Origin: Eretmocerus hayati
Taxonomy: Eukaryota; Arthropoda; Insecta; Hymenoptera; Aphelinidae
Length of the DNA: 64,000 nt
Reading direction: 5' to 3'
Assembly: GCA_029851415.1 (NCBI GenBank)
Contig: CM056744.1
Location: 118,576,838 to 118,640,837 of the forward strand
In this document: positions 62,063 to 64,000 of the stretch, in pieces
How positions within the stretch are numbered: the first letter of the stretch is position 1
How the letters are laid out: every line of letters starts with the position of its first letter
The notes under the pieces: generated by a model
Databases searched by the model: none
Told to the model about the DNA's origin: nothing
The model's input: only the letters and a program-made list of their open reading frames with translations
Position numbers and translations under genes: made by a program

Positions 62063-63310
62063 CTATGGGAAGTATGAGTTTCAGCGCCTCCGTGCGGCGG
62101 AAAACGGCATGCCACGGGAGGGAGCAATCGCACGTGTTTATACGTGGTTTAGTCCACAAGTGAAGCGCCCGCGCCGAGCCTCGGCGCGCGGCGCCGCTCC
62201 CGGCACCCGCGCTGGCACCGCGCTCTGAGCAGGCTCAAAAATTCCCCACGTTACCGACTATATCCGGAGTATAGAACCGAAGTTTGGCCACCTCGATCGC
62301 TAAGTACAACTCCGAAAAGAGGAGTCAACGTGTGTGTCTATAAATTTACACAAACAATTTTTAGCGCGCGCCAGCGCCGGTGCCGGGAGCGGCGCCACGC
62401 GCCGGGGCTCGGCGCGGGCGCTTCACTTGTGGACACACCCTAAGTAGCTCAAAAACCATAGCTCGGATGCGGCAACAGTGTGCAAGGCGGTTATAGGGTT
62501 TTCAAAGACGAAGAGTTTGAGCGCTTGTGAGGCTGAATCCGAGCAAAATTGAGTAAATTAGAGCGAGTTGAAATTCTTGCCTATGCTTTTTGCATGGGCG
62601 TTGCGGCCAACGCTCAAGCCACCGTTTCTGCCTCGACTCGCTCCGATATTTTTCTCGCTTCGGGCTCTGTGAATCCTTTAATAATGTTCTGATTGGCATG
62701 TATGATAGCTCAAAATTTTCGCAATTAAAAATCTAACAACTTTCTCGCTTACTCTTATAAGGATTCAGCAACGGTTTTCCCAAAAATCAAGGTCAGAAAT
62801 AGAGCATGCAAATTAGGCGCGTGGTAGGGGTTTTCCTTCATTTTTGAGAGAACCTATCGCTCAAACCTCGTAAGAGTACGCGAGAAAGTTGTTAGATTTT
62901 TAATTGCGAAAATTTTGAGCTATCATACATGCCAATCAGAGGATTATTAAAGGATTCACAGAGACCGAAGCGAAAAAAATATCGGAGCGAGTCGAGGCAG
63001 AAGCGGTGGTTGATCAGTGGCCGCAACGCTCATGCTCGCGCCCATGCAAATAGCATAGGCAAAAATTTCAACTCGCTCTAGTTTACTCAATTTTGCTCGG
63101 ATTCGGACTCACAAGCACTCAAACTCTTCGTTTTTGAAAACCCTACAATCGCCTCGCATACTGTTGCCACATCCGAGCTACGGTTTTTGAGCTACGTGCA
63201 TGAGAAGACCGAAGCCCGCACTAAACCACATATAAACACGTTCGACTGCTCCCTCCCGTGGCATGCCGTTTTCCGCCGCACGGAGGCGCTGAAGCTCATA
63301 CTTCCCATAG
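62063..63310. mobile_element. 1.25 kb foldback (near-palindrome) upstream of the Cys-rich exon
   Basis: The outer arms are CTATGGGAAGTATGAGTTTC (left) and its complement at the right edge, with GGCGGAAAACGGCATGCCAC matching exactly. The inner arms (62443-62770 and 62868-63200) share ACAACTTTCTCGCTTACTC, TGGCATGTATGATAGCTC, CTCGACTCGCTCCGATATTT and AACTCTTCG with their complements. The central loop is about 100 bases. The left arm is interrupted by a GC-rich insertion (62152-62434); the right arm keeps the uninterrupted version. It has no coding capacity. Confidence 0.92.
62152..62434. mobile_element. GC-rich foldback inserted in the left arm
   Basis: The arms of about 72 bases (62152-62224 and 62362-62434) run GTCCACAAGTGAAGCGCCCG, CGCCGAGCC and GGCGCCGCTCCCGGCACC against their complements. 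They are extremely GC-rich in an AT-rich neighbourhood. The 135-base centre is of ordinary composition. It interrupts the left arm of the larger foldback, so it is the younger insertion. Confidence 0.88.
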
Positions 63311-64000
63311 CCACTCACAACAACACAACTCACAGAGTCGAATATCCGACACGAGCTGTGACTGCGAGTTCAATTTTTTTCTCGGCATTCAAAGTGTAGC
63401 ATGAAATTTTAACTGAATTTTATTCAATACGTTCGCTGCCATGGGTTCCACCGATGGAACCCGTCAATTTCCATTTTTTTTTTCTTTCTTATCTTTACTA
63501 ACTTGTATTGGATTGCAAAGTATTATCAATGACAATCTATCATCGTGATCCACTTGAACAATAAGCCAAAAAAATCTATCCCCATAATAACGTTATTTGT
63601 CAAAATACAAGTATCAACTTTGTGGCCGCAAATTGAAATTTCGAAAAACTGTCCACTCAGCAACCGTGTCAAATCTCGCGGGAAATCGGGAGACTTGAAA
63701 AATCTCTATTCGCCTTGATGATCTCGCGGTTTGGTTTCGTCGTAGACAGGAAAGTTATAAGGATTATCGTGAGAATGTAAACTCTGCACACATTAGCTGT
63801 AGATCGAATAGAACAAGCCGTGCGTAGTTGCATAGTTTCAAAATTCGGCAACGATGTAGTAGGCAGTTTGGGTAGATACATTACCAGGGAAGTGAAAAAC
63901 TCTTCTGTTAAAATTTTTCTACACTAAATCATCTTTCATGAATTTAAGATCATCTGCGTAAGTCGAGGACCTTATCAATCATTTCTTCTTGATGCACGAG
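63311..64000. other. Non-coding end of the window
   Basis: A minus-strand frame at 63669-63833 has a hydrophobic run (VYILTIILITFLS) and could be a leader exon for the 61.3 kb gene, but its only donor (CAA/GTCTCC) is poor. Otherwise nothing is supported. Confidence 0.35.
63422..63464 (+). mobile_element. piggyBac-like terminus candidate, second copy
   Basis: TACGTTCGCTGCCATGGGTT, then CCACCGATGGAACCCG, a diverged copy of 31824-31860 with its subterminal palindrome changed on both sides (GGGTTCC/GGAACCC). The TTAA is mutated to TTCAA. No partner end is visible. Confidence 0.4.

Noticed and set aside
63669..63881. Leader exon for the 61.3 kb gene
   Set aside because: There is a hydrophobic run, but the only splice donor in frame is poor and a 1.25 kb foldback lies between. 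Kept only as a remark.

Overview
This is an AT-rich, gene-poor stretch of nuclear DNA from a eukaryote, most probably an insect. The evidence is GT-AG introns with short exons, AATAAA poly(A) signals, a TTAGG-type telomere-like short array at 46.1 kb, and very many small DNA-transposon relics. A hymenopteran (wasp, ant or sawfly) is my best guess, but that is inference from overall texture and no conserved marker gene is present to prove it. No rRNA operon, CRISPR array or prokaryotic operon structure is present.

Genes. Only a few loci look genuinely coding. (1) At 41.6-42.4 kb (+) there is a small secreted protein with a clean signal peptide, two phase-0 exons and a C-x24-C-x7-C-x22-C pattern. 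(2) At 56.2-57.1 kb (+) there is a single-coding-exon, 294-residue protein with a short coiled coil, His/Pro-rich linker and two CCHC zinc knuckles, preceded by a strong splice acceptor. (3) At 61.3-62.0 kb (-) lies the last exon of an unrecognised Cys-rich protein that I read as two diverged copies of one module. (4) At 32.7 kb (+) there is a probable first exon with a textbook signal peptide. Most other open frames have no family signature and look like chance frames.

Repeats by region. 2.2-3.2 kb: two copies of a MITE family with a conserved palindromic core. 4.3-4.5, 6.7-7.15 and 7.2-8.1 kb: three kinds of foldback element. 17.4 kb: tRNA-derived SINE relic. 21.3-23.4 kb: a 2 kb TA-flanked element filled with TGAATAAA motifs. 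24.5-25.7 kb: a foldback with (GGAT)n/(ATCC)n inside, then a MITE, then a pogo-like terminus. 37.5-40.1 kb: a nested cluster made of a dead pogo/Tigger element carrying a third copy of the 2-3 kb MITE family, abutting an element with a 5S rRNA-like segment and a further foldback inside it. 49.3-50.1 kb: a related element carrying three 5S-like segments. 52.2-53.8 kb: a 1.6 kb long-inverted-repeat element. 62.1-63.3 kb: a 1.25 kb near-palindrome with a GC-rich foldback inserted into one arm, directly upstream of the Cys-rich gene.

How it fits together. The window looks like intergenic or intronic DNA in which small secreted-protein genes are isolated between waves of hairpin-forming transposons. 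The most unusual signals are the 5S-like segments inside foldback elements, the exchange of arms or cargo between related foldbacks, and the duplicated-module Cys-rich gene.
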